Shown: positions 16,624-25,701 of the stretch, piece after piece
Position numbering within the stretch: position 1 is the first letter of the stretch
Layout of the letters: the number at the start of each line of letters is the position of its first letter
Assembly (NCBI RefSeq): GCF_004524775.2
Contig: NZ_CP119081.1
Coordinates: 372,001-436,000, forward strand
DNA: 64,000 bases
Direction: 5' to 3'
Source of the DNA: Helcococcus ovis
GTDB lineage: Bacteria; Bacillota; Clostridia; Tissierellales; Peptoniphilaceae
Program-made: the position numbers and the translations under genes
Notes under the pieces: generated by a model
The model's input: only the letters and a program-made list of their open reading frames with translations
What the model was told of the DNA's origin: nothing
The model's database searches: none

Positions 16624-17994
16624 ATGAATGGTATTTTATCTTTTATTAAGAATATTTTAGAACAACCGGCATTTTTAATGGGTTTGTTTGCTTTTGTTGG
16701 ATTAATTGCACTAAAAAGACCGGCACACAAAGTTTTTTCTGGAACTATAGGACCGATAATAGGATATTTAATGTTAGCAGCAGGGGCGGGAGTTATAGTT
16801 TCTAACTTAGATCCTTTAGCAAAAATGATTCAAAAAGGATTTAATATTACAGGTGTTGTACCTAATAATGAAGCAGTTACATCGGTTGCACAAAAAGTAT
16901 TAGGTGTGGAAACAATGTCTATTTTAGTTGTAGGTTTAGCTATAAATTTGATTATTGCACGTGCGACAAGATATAAATATGTATTTTTAACAGGTCATCA
17001 TAGCTTTTTCATGGCATGTTTATTATCAGCAGTATTGGGGGCAATAGGATTTAAAGGTATTGAATTAATTGTTTTTGGTGGATTTTTCTTAGGAGCATGG
17101 TCTGCTATTTCTCCAGCAATTGGACAAAAATACACATTGAAGGTTACAGATAATGACGATATCGCCATGGGACATTTTTCAAGCTTAGGTTACTATGTTA
17201 GTGCATTTATTGGAAGTTTAGTAGGAAAAGGGTCAAAATCAACAGAAGAAATAAAAGTTCCTGAATCATTAGGATTTCTAAGAAATACTACGATTTCTAC
17301 AGCATTAACTATGATGATATTTTATTTGTTTGCAGCTATGGTTGCCGGATCAGAATATGTAACTAAGGAATTATCAAATGGTCAAAATCCATATGTATTT
17401 GCCATAATTTCAGCATTGAACTTTGCTGTTGGTGTAGCTATAGTTTATGCCGGTGTAAGAATGATATTGGCTGACTTAATTCCTGCTTTCCAAGGAATTG
17501 CGAAAAAAGTTATACCAAATGCTATACCAGCTGTTGACTGTGCTGTATTCTTTACATATGCACAAACAGCAGTTGTTTTAGGATTTGTTTCATCATTTAT
17601 TGGTGGTGTTGTAGGTATGTTGATTTTAGGTTTTGCAGGAGGGGTTTTAATCATACCTGGTATGGTTCCTCATTTCTTCTGTGGGGCAACTGCAGGTATT
17701 TATGGAAATTCTACAGGTGGTAAAAGAGGTGCTATAATTGGTGCATTTGTAAATGGGCTTCTATTATCATTTTTACCAGCATTGTTATTACCGGTTTTAG
17801 GACAATTAGGATTTGCAAATACAACATTTGGAGATGTAGATTTTGCAGTTTTAGGAATAGTTTTAGGCAGAGTTGGAGAATTTATGCATAATACAGGAGT
17901 TTATTTATTAGCGGTTGTTGTATTAATTGTATTAATTTTACCAAGTATTTTTAGACCATCAGATAAATCAATTAATCATATTGTTGAAGATTAG
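16624..17994 (+). CDS. PTS EIIC component, ascorbate (UlaA) type permease
   Basis: A 456-residue integral membrane protein of the UlaA family with about eleven helices. Family stretches include LIIARATRYKYVFLTGHH and FQGIAKKVIPNAIPAVDC. It is homologous to the permease at 7934 but longer at the C terminus, which is nearer the length of UlaA itself. It forms the transport channel with the EIIB and the fused EIIA encoded upstream. The transaldolase gene starts 9 bases after its stop, so the imported sugar phosphate probably enters a pentose or ketose route. Confidence 0.9.
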   Translation: MNGILSFIKNILEQPAFLMGLFAFVGLIALKRPAHKVFSGTIGPIIGYLMLAAGAGVIVSNLDPLAKMIQKGFNITGVVPNNEAVTSVAQKVLGVETMSILVVGLAINLIIARATRYKYVFLTGHHSFFMACLLSAVLGAIGFKGIELIVFGGFFLGAWSAISPAIGQKYTLKVTDNDDIAMGHFSSLGYYVSAFIGSLVGKGSKSTEEIKVPESLGFLRNTTISTALTMMIFYLFAAMVAGSEYVTKELSNGQNPYVFAIISALNFAVGVAIVYAGVRMILADLIPAFQGIAKKVIPNAIPAVDCAVFFTYAQTAVVLGFVSSFIGGVVGMLILGFAGGVLIIPGMVPHFFCGATAGIYGNSTGGKRGAIIGAFVNGLLLSFLPALLLPVLGQLGFANTTFGDVDFAVLGIVLGRVGEFMHNTGVYLLAVVVLIVLILPSIFRPSDKSINHIVED

Positions 17995-18003
17995 GAGTAA
18001 TAT

Positions 18004-18705
18004 ATGAAAGTTAAAATTTATGCAGATGGTGCAGATATAAATGGAATGCTTGAAGAATATAATAAAGGTGTTGTTTCAGGATTTACAACTAATCCATCTT
18101 TAATGAAAAAAGCAGGAGTTAAGGATTATAAAATATTTGCGAAAGAAGTTACAAGTAAAATAAAAGATTTATCGGTTTCTTTTGAAGTTTTTGGAGATGA
18201 TTTTGAAACTATGAAGAAAGAAGCTTTGATATTGAAAGAATATGGAAAAAATGTTTTTGTTAAAATTCCTATTCAAAATACAAAAGGAGAATCCAGTATT
18301 CCATTAATTAAAGAACTTTCATCTTTAGGGGTGAATGTTAATGTAACAGCAATTTTTACAATACAACAAGTTAAAGATGTAGTATGTGCTGTTTCTGAAA
18401 ATGCAAATACGATTGTATCTATATTTGCCGGTAGAATAGCTGATTTAGGAGTTAATCCTATACCTATTATGGAAGAAGCGGTAAAACTTGTTAATACAAA
18501 GAAAAATATTGAATTATTATGGGCTTCAACAAGAGAGGTTTACAATATAGTTCAAGCTGATGAGTTAGGAGTAGATATAATAACTGTTCAAAATGATTTG
18601 TTGAAAAAAATAGCTGATTTTGGAAAGGACTTAAATCAAAGATCATTAGAAACGGTAATAGACTTTAATAAAGATGTAAAGTACTTAGGATTTTCAATTT
18701 TATAG
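18004..18705 (+). CDS. Transaldolase-family protein (TalC/fructose-6-phosphate aldolase-like)
   Basis: A 233-residue single-domain transaldolase-like barrel. The Schiff-base lysine is Lys87 in VFVKIPIQN. GFTTNPSLMKKAG near residues 26-38 and the VNVTAIFTIQQ strand are family hallmarks. Short members of this group act as transaldolase or as fructose-6-phosphate aldolase; the sequence alone does not separate them. It is the last gene of the second ascorbate-type PTS operon, and its product probably handles the incoming ketose phosphate. A terminator follows at once. Confidence 0.85.
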   Translation: MKVKIYADGADINGMLEEYNKGVVSGFTTNPSLMKKAGVKDYKIFAKEVTSKIKDLSVSFEVFGDDFETMKKEALILKEYGKNVFVKIPIQNTKGESSIPLIKELSSLGVNVNVTAIFTIQQVKDVVCAVSENANTIVSIFAGRIADLGVNPIPIMEEAVKLVNTKKNIELLWASTREVYNIVQADELGVDIITVQNDLLKKIADFGKDLNQRSLETVIDFNKDVKYLGFSIL

Positions 18706-18711
18706 AAATGT

Positions 18712-18750
18712 AAAGAGAGTTAGAAACTTTAAGTTTCTGATTCTTTTTTT
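18712..18750 (+). terminator. Terminator of the second ascorbate-type PTS operon
   Basis: GAGTTAGAAACTT pairs with AAGTTTCTGATTC around a short loop and is followed by TTTTTTT. Confidence 0.8.
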
Positions 18751-18892
18751 GTAATACACAATTAAAATCACAAGATGATATGTTCTAGATATATTTATTT
18801 AAAATTCAATGTATATTTCATACACATTTTATGAATGCTTAAATTAAGTATGAAGAATTATAATTCTATTCAAATTTTATATTAAAAAATGC

Positions 18893-18898
18893 TATAAT
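18893..18898 (+). promoter_or_regulatory. -10 box of the ThiD/PdxK-type kinase gene
   Basis: TATAAT 30 bases before the start codon, with a GGAAATAC ribosome site. The -35 is weak. Just upstream, at 18837-18867, lies a copy of the short repeat also found at 14092-14122. Confidence 0.5.
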
Positions 18899-18928
18899 TA
18901 AATAGAAAAAAATTAAAAAGGAAATACA

Positions 18929-19723
18929 ATGAAAAAAGTACTAACAATTGCTGGGGTTGATCCAATTGGTGGAGCAGGTATGATGTCTGATATCAAGACT
19001 ATGACAGCACATGATGTATATGGGATGTGTGCGATTACTTTGCTTAGTATTCAAAATACAATTGGATTTTATGAGGTGCAGCCAGTTGAATCACGATTTT
19101 TAGAAAAACAAATAGATGTAATTTTTTCTGACATTATTCCTGATGCGACAAAAACCGGAATGCTTTTAAATTCTGATTTGATAAAGGTTGTAGCTCAAAA
19201 AATGAAACAGTATAAACCCAAAAATTTAGTAATAGATCCTGTTATGATTGCTCATAGAAAATTTAAATTAATTGATGATGAAGCAATAGAAACTTTAATT
19301 GATGAATTAATACCTTTGGCGGATTTGATTACTCCAAATATTGGAGAAGGTGAAATTTTAGCAGGAATTACAATTGAAAATAAAAAAGATATGGAAACTG
19401 CTGCCAAAATAATATATGAAAAATTTGGAACTAATGTAGTATTGAAAAGTGGAGTTAGCGAAGAGGATGCTGATGACTTGCTTTATACTGATAAAGGAAT
19501 ATTTTGGATAAAAGGGGAAAAAGTTGATACTAAAAATACTAGAGGTACAGGAGATGCACTTTCTAGTTCTATTGTGTCAAATTTGGCGAAGGGATATGAT
19601 TTGAAAACCTCTGTTAAACTAGCTAAAAAATTTGTTTATAATGCTTTGTCAGAAAAATTACAAATAGGAAGAGGAGTAGGATCTATTCATCATTCATTTG
19701 AAATTAAAAATATATTGAAGTGA
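18929..19723 (+). CDS. ThiD/PdxK-type kinase (pyridoxal or hydroxymethylpyrimidine kinase)
   Basis: A 264-residue ribokinase-superfamily enzyme. AGVDPIGGAGMMSDIKT near residues 8-24 is the ThiD/PdxK signature (usually AGxDxSGGAG). The anion-hole motif reads TRGTGDALSSSIVS, with Asp where the ThiD branch normally has Cys (GTGC). That change resembles PdxK/ribokinase-type kinases and hints at vitamin B6 salvage rather than thiamin-pyrimidine phosphorylation. No other thi or pdx gene is near. It seems to be a single-gene unit with its own -10 box. Confidence 0.82.
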   Translation: MKKVLTIAGVDPIGGAGMMSDIKTMTAHDVYGMCAITLLSIQNTIGFYEVQPVESRFLEKQIDVIFSDIIPDATKTGMLLNSDLIKVVAQKMKQYKPKNLVIDPVMIAHRKFKLIDDEAIETLIDELIPLADLITPNIGEGEILAGITIENKKDMETAAKIIYEKFGTNVVLKSGVSEEDADDLLYTDKGIFWIKGEKVDTKNTRGTGDALSSSIVSNLAKGYDLKTSVKLAKKFVYNALSEKLQIGRGVGSIHHSFEIKNILK

Positions 19724-19835
19724 AAATTTATAAATTAGGTTAATTTTATTAATTATTTGTAAAAAAAATAGTGATGATGTAAAATAAAGTTATAAAAATA
19801 GCTTTTTTACTTAGTTATTAGTAGGGGGAGAATTG

Positions 19836-20534
19836 ATGAAATTAGTTATTAAAAATATTAAAAAATCTTTTAAGGAAAAAGATGTATTAATTGATGCAAG
19901 TTACCAATTTGAAAATGGTAAAATTTATGGTTTACTTGGTAGAAATGGTGCCGGAAAAACTACACTATTTAATATCTTATATAGAGAACTTGAAGAAGAT
20001 GATGGAAATATCGGATTCTTTGATGATGAAAAATTAAGGGAACTTAAAGTTGAAGATATAGGAATGGTTTTTGCTGAAACACATTTACCAGATTTTTTAA
20101 CAGCATATGAATATATTAAATTTATTATTGATATTAATAATCCGAATGAATTATTTAAAATAGATACATATTTTGATGAAATGAATATTGAACAAGAAGA
20201 TAGACATAGACTCCTAAAAGATTTTTCATCAGGAATGAAGTCAAAAGTAGCGTTGTTGGCTATTTATATTCAAAAACCAAAAATAATTTTACTTGATGAA
20301 CCTTTAACAGCGGTTGATGTCGTAAGTGCTGCAGAAATTAAAAGATTCTTTAGATCTCTTAAAAATGATCATATAGTTATAGTTTCAACACATATGCTTG
20401 ATTTAGCTAAAGACTTATGTGATGAAATTGTATTGTTACATAATGGTAAGTTGCAATCATTGAGTAATCTTGAAAAAGATGAAAATTATGAAAGTAAGAT
20501 TGTAGAAGCTTTGAAGGAAGAAAAAGATGTTTAG
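19836..20534 (+). CDS. ABC transporter ATP-binding protein
   Basis: A 232-residue nucleotide-binding subunit. Walker A is GRNGAGKTT near residue 36, the signature is DFSSGMKSK near residue 130, and Walker B is IILLDEPLT. The start chosen is ATG 19836, 5 bases after GGGGGAG; an upstream TTG at 19833 is too close to that site. It overlaps the permease gene by 8 bases, so the two form one half-transporter pair, probably an exporter of the ABC-2 class. The substrate is unknown. Confidence 0.9.
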   Translation: MKLVIKNIKKSFKEKDVLIDASYQFENGKIYGLLGRNGAGKTTLFNILYRELEEDDGNIGFFDDEKLRELKVEDIGMVFAETHLPDFLTAYEYIKFIIDINNPNELFKIDTYFDEMNIEQEDRHRLLKDFSSGMKSKVALLAIYIQKPKIILLDEPLTAVDVVSAAEIKRFFRSLKNDHIVIVSTHMLDLAKDLCDEIVLLHNGKLQSLSNLEKDENYESKIVEALKEEKDV

Positions 20535-22164
20535 AGCAATTAGTATAATTAAGAAAAAAGAATTTTATTCTAATTACAATTTTTTAATTTATTATTTACA
20601 AAGAATACCGTTAATAGGAAAATTGTTTAAAAATAAAGCATACAATATAACAGTAGCAGATGATTTGCTTTTCTTTATTTCAACAATTTGGCATTTTATA
20701 AAAAAAATATTTTCAAAGTTGTTATTTTATGGTTTAATTCTGGGTTGGAATGAAAAAATTTTAAGAGAAATATTAAATGATTTCGGTAAAAAAAATGGAT
20801 ATAAAACTCTTGAAAACTTACAAAAAGGAGATTTTTTATTTTATTTGATTTCATTGAGTTTGTTTTTAGGTGTATTTGTCTATATTTCATATTTCTATGA
20901 AAATACTAAAGAAAATTATTTATATATTAAACAAATGAAGATGAAGCCTAGAGATTATCATTTGAGCCTATTTTTTTATGATGCAATTATTTTCATTTTA
21001 ACTTATACCATTTCAAATAAAATATTATTTTTAATATTTCGAATAAATATTGATTTATTAAAAATATTGTATTTTGTAATATTTGGGTATAGTATAAGAT
21101 ACTTAGCAGCTGTGATATTTCTTAAATTTAATTTTAAAAATAAATCATTTTTGAAAAAATTAAATATAGTTTCTTGGATACTTGCATCTATAGTATTAGT
21201 TGTCTTTGTAGCGGTAATATTTTTTATAAAAGATTTAATTAATTTCATTGCTTTATATGATTTTAAGTTTGCAATAATTGGTATTTTAATTTTTGTAATT
21301 TCAACATATTTAGCATTAAAAAGAGATAATATTGAAGAAGTTTCTTATAGATATTTGAATTATAAGGAACTTAATGAAGTTGATATTAAAGAAATTAACA
21401 AGAAAAATTATTCCTTATCTGAAAAGAAAATATCAAAAGATGAAAAAGATTTTTCTAAATATAGTGGAATAGAATATATCAATAAAATATTTTTCTATAG
21501 AACACTTGGAGCTATCAAGAAAAAACTTATAATTCAAGGAATAATTAAAGCTATATTCTTAATTGGATTTGCGGTTGGATCGTATTTTATATACGCCCAA
21601 AATGAAAAAAAAATAATTGAAACTGCACCAACGTATTTTCCATTAGTGATATTTGCCGGATGTTATATGTTGTTTAATGCGGATTTTTTCATTAGATATT
21701 GTTTTATAAACATGGATTATAGTTTATTAAAATATAGTTATTATCGAAGAAAAGATTTTTTAATGAAATCAATAAAAATAAGAATGATGCAATTATTAAA
21801 ACTTCAAGCTGTGATTTTTATGATTTTATTAACTTCAATTACAGTTATTACATATAATTTTAAATTTACAGTATTTGAAACTATAATTTGCTATATTTAT
21901 GCAATTACTGCTCTTTTGTTTTATACATTACATTATTTATTTGCATATTATATTATTCAACCATTTAATAAAGATATAGAAGCTAAAAATCCATTGTATT
22001 CAATGCTTACCTGGTTTATCTATATGATATCGTATTTATCAATAATTTTTGGTGCGGTTAGTCCGGTTGTTTCATGGGGATTATTAGTTTTTTGTGTAAT
22101 ATATATTATTTTAGGATTTGTGGGAATTAAATATTTAGCGGTAAAGAGATTTAAATTGAGATAA
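20527..22164 (+). CDS. ABC transporter membrane subunit, uncharacterised
   Basis: A 545-residue hydrophobic protein with about twelve predicted membrane helices in two groups, separated by a hydrophilic stretch at about residues 270-325 rich in Lys and Glu. It overlaps the ATP-binding subunit gene by 8 bases. I recognise no specific family beyond ABC-2-like permease. The oxoamine synthase gene starts 12 bases after its stop, so exporter and biosynthetic enzymes may share an mRNA. Confidence 0.75.
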   Translation: MFRAISIIKKKEFYSNYNFLIYYLQRIPLIGKLFKNKAYNITVADDLLFFISTIWHFIKKIFSKLLFYGLILGWNEKILREILNDFGKKNGYKTLENLQKGDFLFYLISLSLFLGVFVYISYFYENTKENYLYIKQMKMKPRDYHLSLFFYDAIIFILTYTISNKILFLIFRINIDLLKILYFVIFGYSIRYLAAVIFLKFNFKNKSFLKKLNIVSWILASIVLVVFVAVIFFIKDLINFIALYDFKFAIIGILIFVISTYLALKRDNIEEVSYRYLNYKELNEVDIKEINKKNYSLSEKKISKDEKDFSKYSGIEYINKIFFYRTLGAIKKKLIIQGIIKAIFLIGFAVGSYFIYAQNEKKIIETAPTYFPLVIFAGCYMLFNADFFIRYCFINMDYSLLKYSYYRRKDFLMKSIKIRMMQLLKLQAVIFMILLTSITVITYNFKFTVFETIICYIYAITALLFYTLHYLFAYYIIQPFNKDIEAKNPLYSMLTWFIYMISYLSIIFGAVSPVVSWGLLVFCVIYIILGFVGIKYLAVKRFKLR

Positions 22165-22176
22165 AAGAGGATAAAT

Positions 22177-23406
22177 ATGGAAGAAATAAAAAAAATAACA
22201 GATTTTGAAAATTCAAGAGAATTTGGAAAATACATGCAAATGGTAAAAGGAGTTTCTGAAATTTTAGAAACGTTTGGAAATCCCTATTTTGTACCACATG
22301 ACTCAGCATTAACCGATAAATCAATTATGAATGGTAAAGAAGTTTTAAACTTTGGAAGTTATAATTATTTGTGTTTATCAGGAGATCCGGAAGTTAATCA
22401 AGCTGCGAAAGAAGCGGTTGATAAATATGGTACAAGTGCAAGTGGTAGTAGATTATTAGCCGGTGAGAAAACTTTGCATAAAGAATTAGAAAAAGCAATT
22501 GCAGAATGGAAACATACAGAGGATGCTATAGTTTTAGTTGGAGGACACTCAACAAATGTAACATTTGTTGGGAATTTCTGTAATGAAAATGATTTGATTC
22601 TTTATGATATTTTGATGCATAATTCAGTAACTGAAGGTATCAGAATGAGCAGTGCTAAAGCTAAGAGATTTAAGCATAACGATTATGAAATGCTTGAAAG
22701 ATTGGTAGAAAAAAACAGAGATAAGTATGAAAAAATTCTCATAATCGCAGAAGGTGTATACAGTATGGATGGAGATATTGCACCTATTGATGAATATGTA
22801 AGAATTAAGAAGAAATATGGATGTTTCTTAATGGTTGATGAAGCACATTCAGCATGTGTAATTGGTGAAAATGGGAAAGGAGTAGATGAATACTTTAATT
22901 TAGATCCAAATGATATAGATATAAAAATGGGAACATTATCTAAAGGGTTAGGAACTTGTGGAGGATATTTGGCAGGAAAGCATAGTTTAATTGAATATTT
23001 AAGATATTCTTTACCTGGATTTGTATTTTCAGTAGGAATTTCACCGGTGTTAGCAGCTGCAACAAAGAAATCTGTTGAATTAATTCAAAGAGATAATAGT
23101 AGAGTGAAGAGTTTAAAATCTAATATTAAGTACTTTATAGAACAGGCAAAGTTAAGAGGATTAGACACTTGTCTTGCTAAAGAAAGTGCAATAATTCCTA
23201 TATACGTAGGTGATGAGTCAATGTCATTTAAATTAAGTATGGAATTACAAGATGAAGGAATTTTTGTTCCACCGGCAGTTTATCCTGCTGTGCCTAAAAA
23301 AAGAGCTAGATTGAGATTTTGTTTAACAAGTGGTCATACATTTGAACAAATACAATACACCTTAGATAAAGTTCAAGAATTAATGAAAAAAGAGGGATTG
23401 TTATAG
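22177..23406 (+). CDS. Alpha-oxoamine synthase (PLP; 8-amino-7-oxononanoate synthase / serine palmitoyltransferase family)
   Basis: A 409-residue PLP enzyme of fold type I. Family marks are NFGSYNYL, GTSASGSRLLAGE, the DEAHS motif that holds the cofactor ring, and the Schiff-base Lys256 in GTLSKGLG. These enzymes condense an amino acid with an acyl thioester and release CO2 to give a 2-aminoketone. The family includes BioF, Kbl, HemA and bacterial serine palmitoyltransferase. No bio genes are near. The substrate-loop histidine sits in LMHNSVTEG, where BioF and Kbl usually have HAS. Coupling to a reductase gene (1-base overlap) suggests the ketone is reduced to an amino alcohol, as in sphingoid-base synthesis. 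That is inference. Confidence 0.8.
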   Translation: MEEIKKITDFENSREFGKYMQMVKGVSEILETFGNPYFVPHDSALTDKSIMNGKEVLNFGSYNYLCLSGDPEVNQAAKEAVDKYGTSASGSRLLAGEKTLHKELEKAIAEWKHTEDAIVLVGGHSTNVTFVGNFCNENDLILYDILMHNSVTEGIRMSSAKAKRFKHNDYEMLERLVEKNRDKYEKILIIAEGVYSMDGDIAPIDEYVRIKKKYGCFLMVDEAHSACVIGENGKGVDEYFNLDPNDIDIKMGTLSKGLGTCGGYLAGKHSLIEYLRYSLPGFVFSVGISPVLAAATKKSVELIQRDNSRVKSLKSNIKYFIEQAKLRGLDTCLAKESAIIPIYVGDESMSFKLSMELQDEGIFVPPAVYPAVPKKRARLRFCLTSGHTFEQIQYTLDKVQELMKKEGLL

Positions 23407-24191
23407 TGTCAAAAGTAGTTGTGATAACCGGTGCTTCAAAAGGTATAGGATTTGAAGCGGCTAAAGTTTTTAAAAAAAATAATTATAAGGTGTATGATTT
23501 AAGCAGAACGGGGAAAGATAGTGATATATCAAGTCATATTTACTGTGATGTAACAGATTATAATACTGTTGAGAGTGCTATAAATGAAGTAATTAATAGA
23601 GAAGGAAGGATAGATACAGTTATATCAAATGCCGGATTTGGGATTTCCGGATCAGTTGAAGGTCACTCATATAAAAATATAAGAAGTCAAATTGATGTAA
23701 ATTTTGTTGGTTGTTCATTTTTAGCTAATGCAACATTAAAACATATAAGAAATACGAAGGGGCGTATAATTTTTATGTCTTCAGTTGCTGCGGTTATACC
23801 AATACCCTTTCAAGCGATTTATTCAGCGACAAAGGCGGCGATTCTTTCATTAGCACAGTGTTTGGATAATGAATTGGAAGGTTCAGGGGCTAGAGCAATT
23901 GCTTTATTACCGGGAGATTTATCTACATCTTTTACAAAAAATAGAATAAAAAATGAATTTGAACCGGATTTTTATCATTTAAGAGTTGAAAATTCTGTAG
24001 GCAAAATGGAAAAAGATGAAATAAATGGAATGAAGCCTATTGTAATAGCTAACAAGTTATATAAATTAGCTACACAAAAGAATCCAAAAGTTAAGAGTAG
24101 TGTAGGAATATTATATAAATTTGCATTAGTTTTAGGTATGATTTTGCCTGTAAGATTAAAACAATTTATTATAAAAAAAATGTATGCTTAA
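23406..24191 (+). CDS. Short-chain dehydrogenase/reductase
   Basis: A 261-residue classical SDR. The cofactor loop is TGASKGIG at residues 8-15, NAG follows near residue 75, the catalytic serine is in MSSVAA, and the active Tyr and Lys are in YSATKAA. The C terminus has a hydrophobic helix (FALVLGMILPV) that may attach it to the membrane, as in 3-ketosphinganine reductases. It starts at GTG, sharing one base with the stop of the oxoamine synthase (TAGTG), so it is translationally coupled. A plausible role is reducing the 2-aminoketone product; 3-oxoacyl reductase or another SDR activity remains possible. A terminator follows. Confidence 0.8.
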   Translation: MSKVVVITGASKGIGFEAAKVFKKNNYKVYDLSRTGKDSDISSHIYCDVTDYNTVESAINEVINREGRIDTVISNAGFGISGSVEGHSYKNIRSQIDVNFVGCSFLANATLKHIRNTKGRIIFMSSVAAVIPIPFQAIYSATKAAILSLAQCLDNELEGSGARAIALLPGDLSTSFTKNRIKNEFEPDFYHLRVENSVGKMEKDEINGMKPIVIANKLYKLATQKNPKVKSSVGILYKFALVLGMILPVRLKQFIIKKMYA

Positions 24192-24208
24192 AATAGGTAG
24201 CAAATTAA

Positions 24209-24241
24209 TAAAAAGTCAAGTGAAAAACTTGACTTTTTAAG
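24209..24241 (+). terminator. Terminator after the oxoamine synthase-SDR pair
   Basis: AAAAAGTCAAG pairs perfectly with CTTGACTTTTT around the loop TGAAAAA. Confidence 0.85.
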
Positions 24242-24260
24242 TGTTTAGATATAAAATATA

Positions 24261-24289
24261 TTGATGTATCAGAGTTACCGTCTGATAAT
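24261..24289 (+). promoter_or_regulatory. Promoter of the rpmG-secE-nusG operon
   Basis: TTGATG at 24261-24266, a 17-base spacer and GATAAT at 24284-24289. The ribosome site TAGGAGG follows before the rpmG start. Confidence 0.65.
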
Positions 24290-24309
24290 AATTACGTAGG
24301 AGGTATAAT

Positions 24310-24459
24310 ATGAGGGATAAGGTAAAACTTGCATGTTCAGAATGTAAACAAAGAAACTACGATACTATGAAAAATAAGAGAAATACTACAGATAGGATTG
24401 AACTTAAAAAGTATTGTAAATTCTGTGAAAAACATACTATTCACAAAGAAACTAAATAG
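24310..24459 (+). CDS. rpmG: 50S ribosomal protein L33
   Basis: A 49-residue protein too short for most ORF calls. It begins [17 protein letters not shown] and ends [14 protein letters not shown]. Two CxxC pairs (CSEC and CKFC) mark it as the zinc-binding form of L33. The start follows TAGGAGGTATAAT. It lies 9 bases before secE, the usual Firmicute order rpmG-secE-nusG. Its codon use and base composition match its neighbours. Confidence 0.95.
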   Translation: MRDKVKLACSECKQRNYDTMKNKRNTTDRIELKKYCKFCEKHTIHKETK

Positions 24460-24468
24460 GAGATTAGT

Positions 24469-24651
24469 ATGAGTACAGAAAAAAAAGGATTCTTAAAAGG
24501 AATTAGAAGTGAATACGGAAAAATAGCTTGGCCAACAAAGAGTGAATTGTTAAAGGCAACATTTGTTGTTATTGTAACAATAGCTGTTGTTTCAGCAGTT
24601 ACAAAATTGCTTGACATGCTATTTGGATTTATATTATCATTTACTGTTTAA
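24469..24651 (+). CDS. secE: Preprotein translocase subunit SecE
   Basis: A 60-residue single-helix membrane protein, the small essential subunit of SecYEG. The conserved amphipathic stretch RSEYGKIAWPTKSELLKAT precedes the membrane segment. Placement between rpmG and nusG confirms it. The short length is normal for Gram-positive SecE. Confidence 0.95.
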   Translation: MSTEKKGFLKGIRSEYGKIAWPTKSELLKATFVVIVTIAVVSAVTKLLDMLFGFILSFTV

Positions 24652-24663
24652 TAAGGAGTTAAA

Positions 24664-25212
24664 ATGAACAACGAAAATATTGAACAAGCGAATTGGTATG
24701 TTGTTCATACTTATTCAGGATATGAAAATAAAGTTAGAAGTAAAATAGAAAATATGATTGAAAATGGGAAGGCTCACAATGTTTTTGATGTGAAAGTTCC
24801 TATGGAAGAGTATGAAGATATTAAAGGCGGAAAAAAAGTTTCAAAAGAAAGAAAGATTTTTCCAGGATATGTACTAATAAAAATGATTGTTGATTCTAAA
24901 AATTGGTATTTAATAAGAAATACAAGAGGGGTTACGGGATTTATTGGACCTGATGGAGAACCTGTGCCTTTGAGTGCGAAAGAAATTAGAGAATTTGGAA
25001 TTGAAAAGTCTGAACCGGTTCAAACTGTAAAACAAGTTGTAGAAATTGATTTAGAAATTGGGGATGAAATAGAAATTATTTCCGGACCGTTTAGTGGATT
25101 TAATGCTAAAATTACAGGAATCAATACTGAAAAGCAATTTGTTACTGCATTAATTGATATTTTAGGTAGGGATACAGCAGCAGAAATAGAATTTACAGAT
25201 ATAAAACAATAA
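24664..25212 (+). CDS. nusG: Transcription elongation/antitermination factor NusG
   Basis: A 182-residue protein with the N-terminal NGN domain (NWYVVHTYSGYENKV at about residues 10-24) and a C-terminal KOW domain (EIISGPFSGFNAKI near residues 137-150). It binds RNA polymerase and couples to ribosomes or Rho. It follows secE after 12 bases and precedes rplK. Confidence 0.96.
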   Translation: MNNENIEQANWYVVHTYSGYENKVRSKIENMIENGKAHNVFDVKVPMEEYEDIKGGKKVSKERKIFPGYVLIKMIVDSKNWYLIRNTRGVTGFIGPDGEPVPLSAKEIREFGIEKSEPVQTVKQVVEIDLEIGDEIEIISGPFSGFNAKITGINTEKQFVTALIDILGRDTAAEIEFTDIKQ

Positions 25213-25224
25213 TCGTTTTATTTA

Positions 25225-25251
25225 GTGGGAGGAAAGACCGCAATTAACCAC
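25225..25251 (+). promoter_or_regulatory. Small leader hairpin before rplK
   Basis: GTGGGAGG ... AACCAC forms a short stem. A near-copy lies before rplA at 25702-25728. The paired placement before the L11 and L1 genes suggests a ribosomal-protein control element or an RNA-processing signal; the role is inferred. Confidence 0.45.
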
Positions 25252-25273
25252 ATTAGTTATTTAGGAGGATATA

Positions 25274-25699
25274 ATGGCTAAAAAAGTACAATCAATAGTT
25301 AAATTACAAATACCTGCAGCAAAGGCAACACCAGCACCACCAGTTGGTACAGCTTTAGGGCCAACAGGTATTAATATTATGGAATTTACAAAGGCATTTA
25401 ATGCTAAGACACAAGAACAAGCAGGATTAATCATTCCTGTTGTAATCACAATCTATGCAGATAGATCATTTACATTTATTACAAAGACACCACCAGCACC
25501 TGTTTTAATTAAAAAAGCTTTAGGATTAGAAAGTGCTTCTGGTACACCAAATAAAGTAAAAGTAGGACAATTAACAAAAGCCCAAGTAAGAGAAATTGCT
25601 GAAACAAAAATGCCTGACTTAAATGCAGCATCATTAGAGGCAGCTGAAAGCATGATAGCTGGGACAGCAAGATCAATGGGGATTACAGTCGAAGAATAA
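25274..25699 (+). CDS. rplK: 50S ribosomal protein L11
   Basis: A 141-residue protein matching L11 throughout: [21 protein letters not shown] at the N terminus (proline-rich switch) and the C-terminal RNA-binding domain ending [10 protein letters not shown]. Binds the GTPase-associated centre of 23S rRNA. It is followed by rplA in the standard order. Ribosome site TAGGAGG. Confidence 0.97.
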   Translation: MAKKVQSIVKLQIPAAKATPAPPVGTALGPTGINIMEFTKAFNAKTQEQAGLIIPVVITIYADRSFTFITKTPPAPVLIKKALGLESASGTPNKVKVGQLTKAQVREIAETKMPDLNAASLEAAESMIAGTARSMGITVEE

Positions 25700-25701
25700 T
25701 A

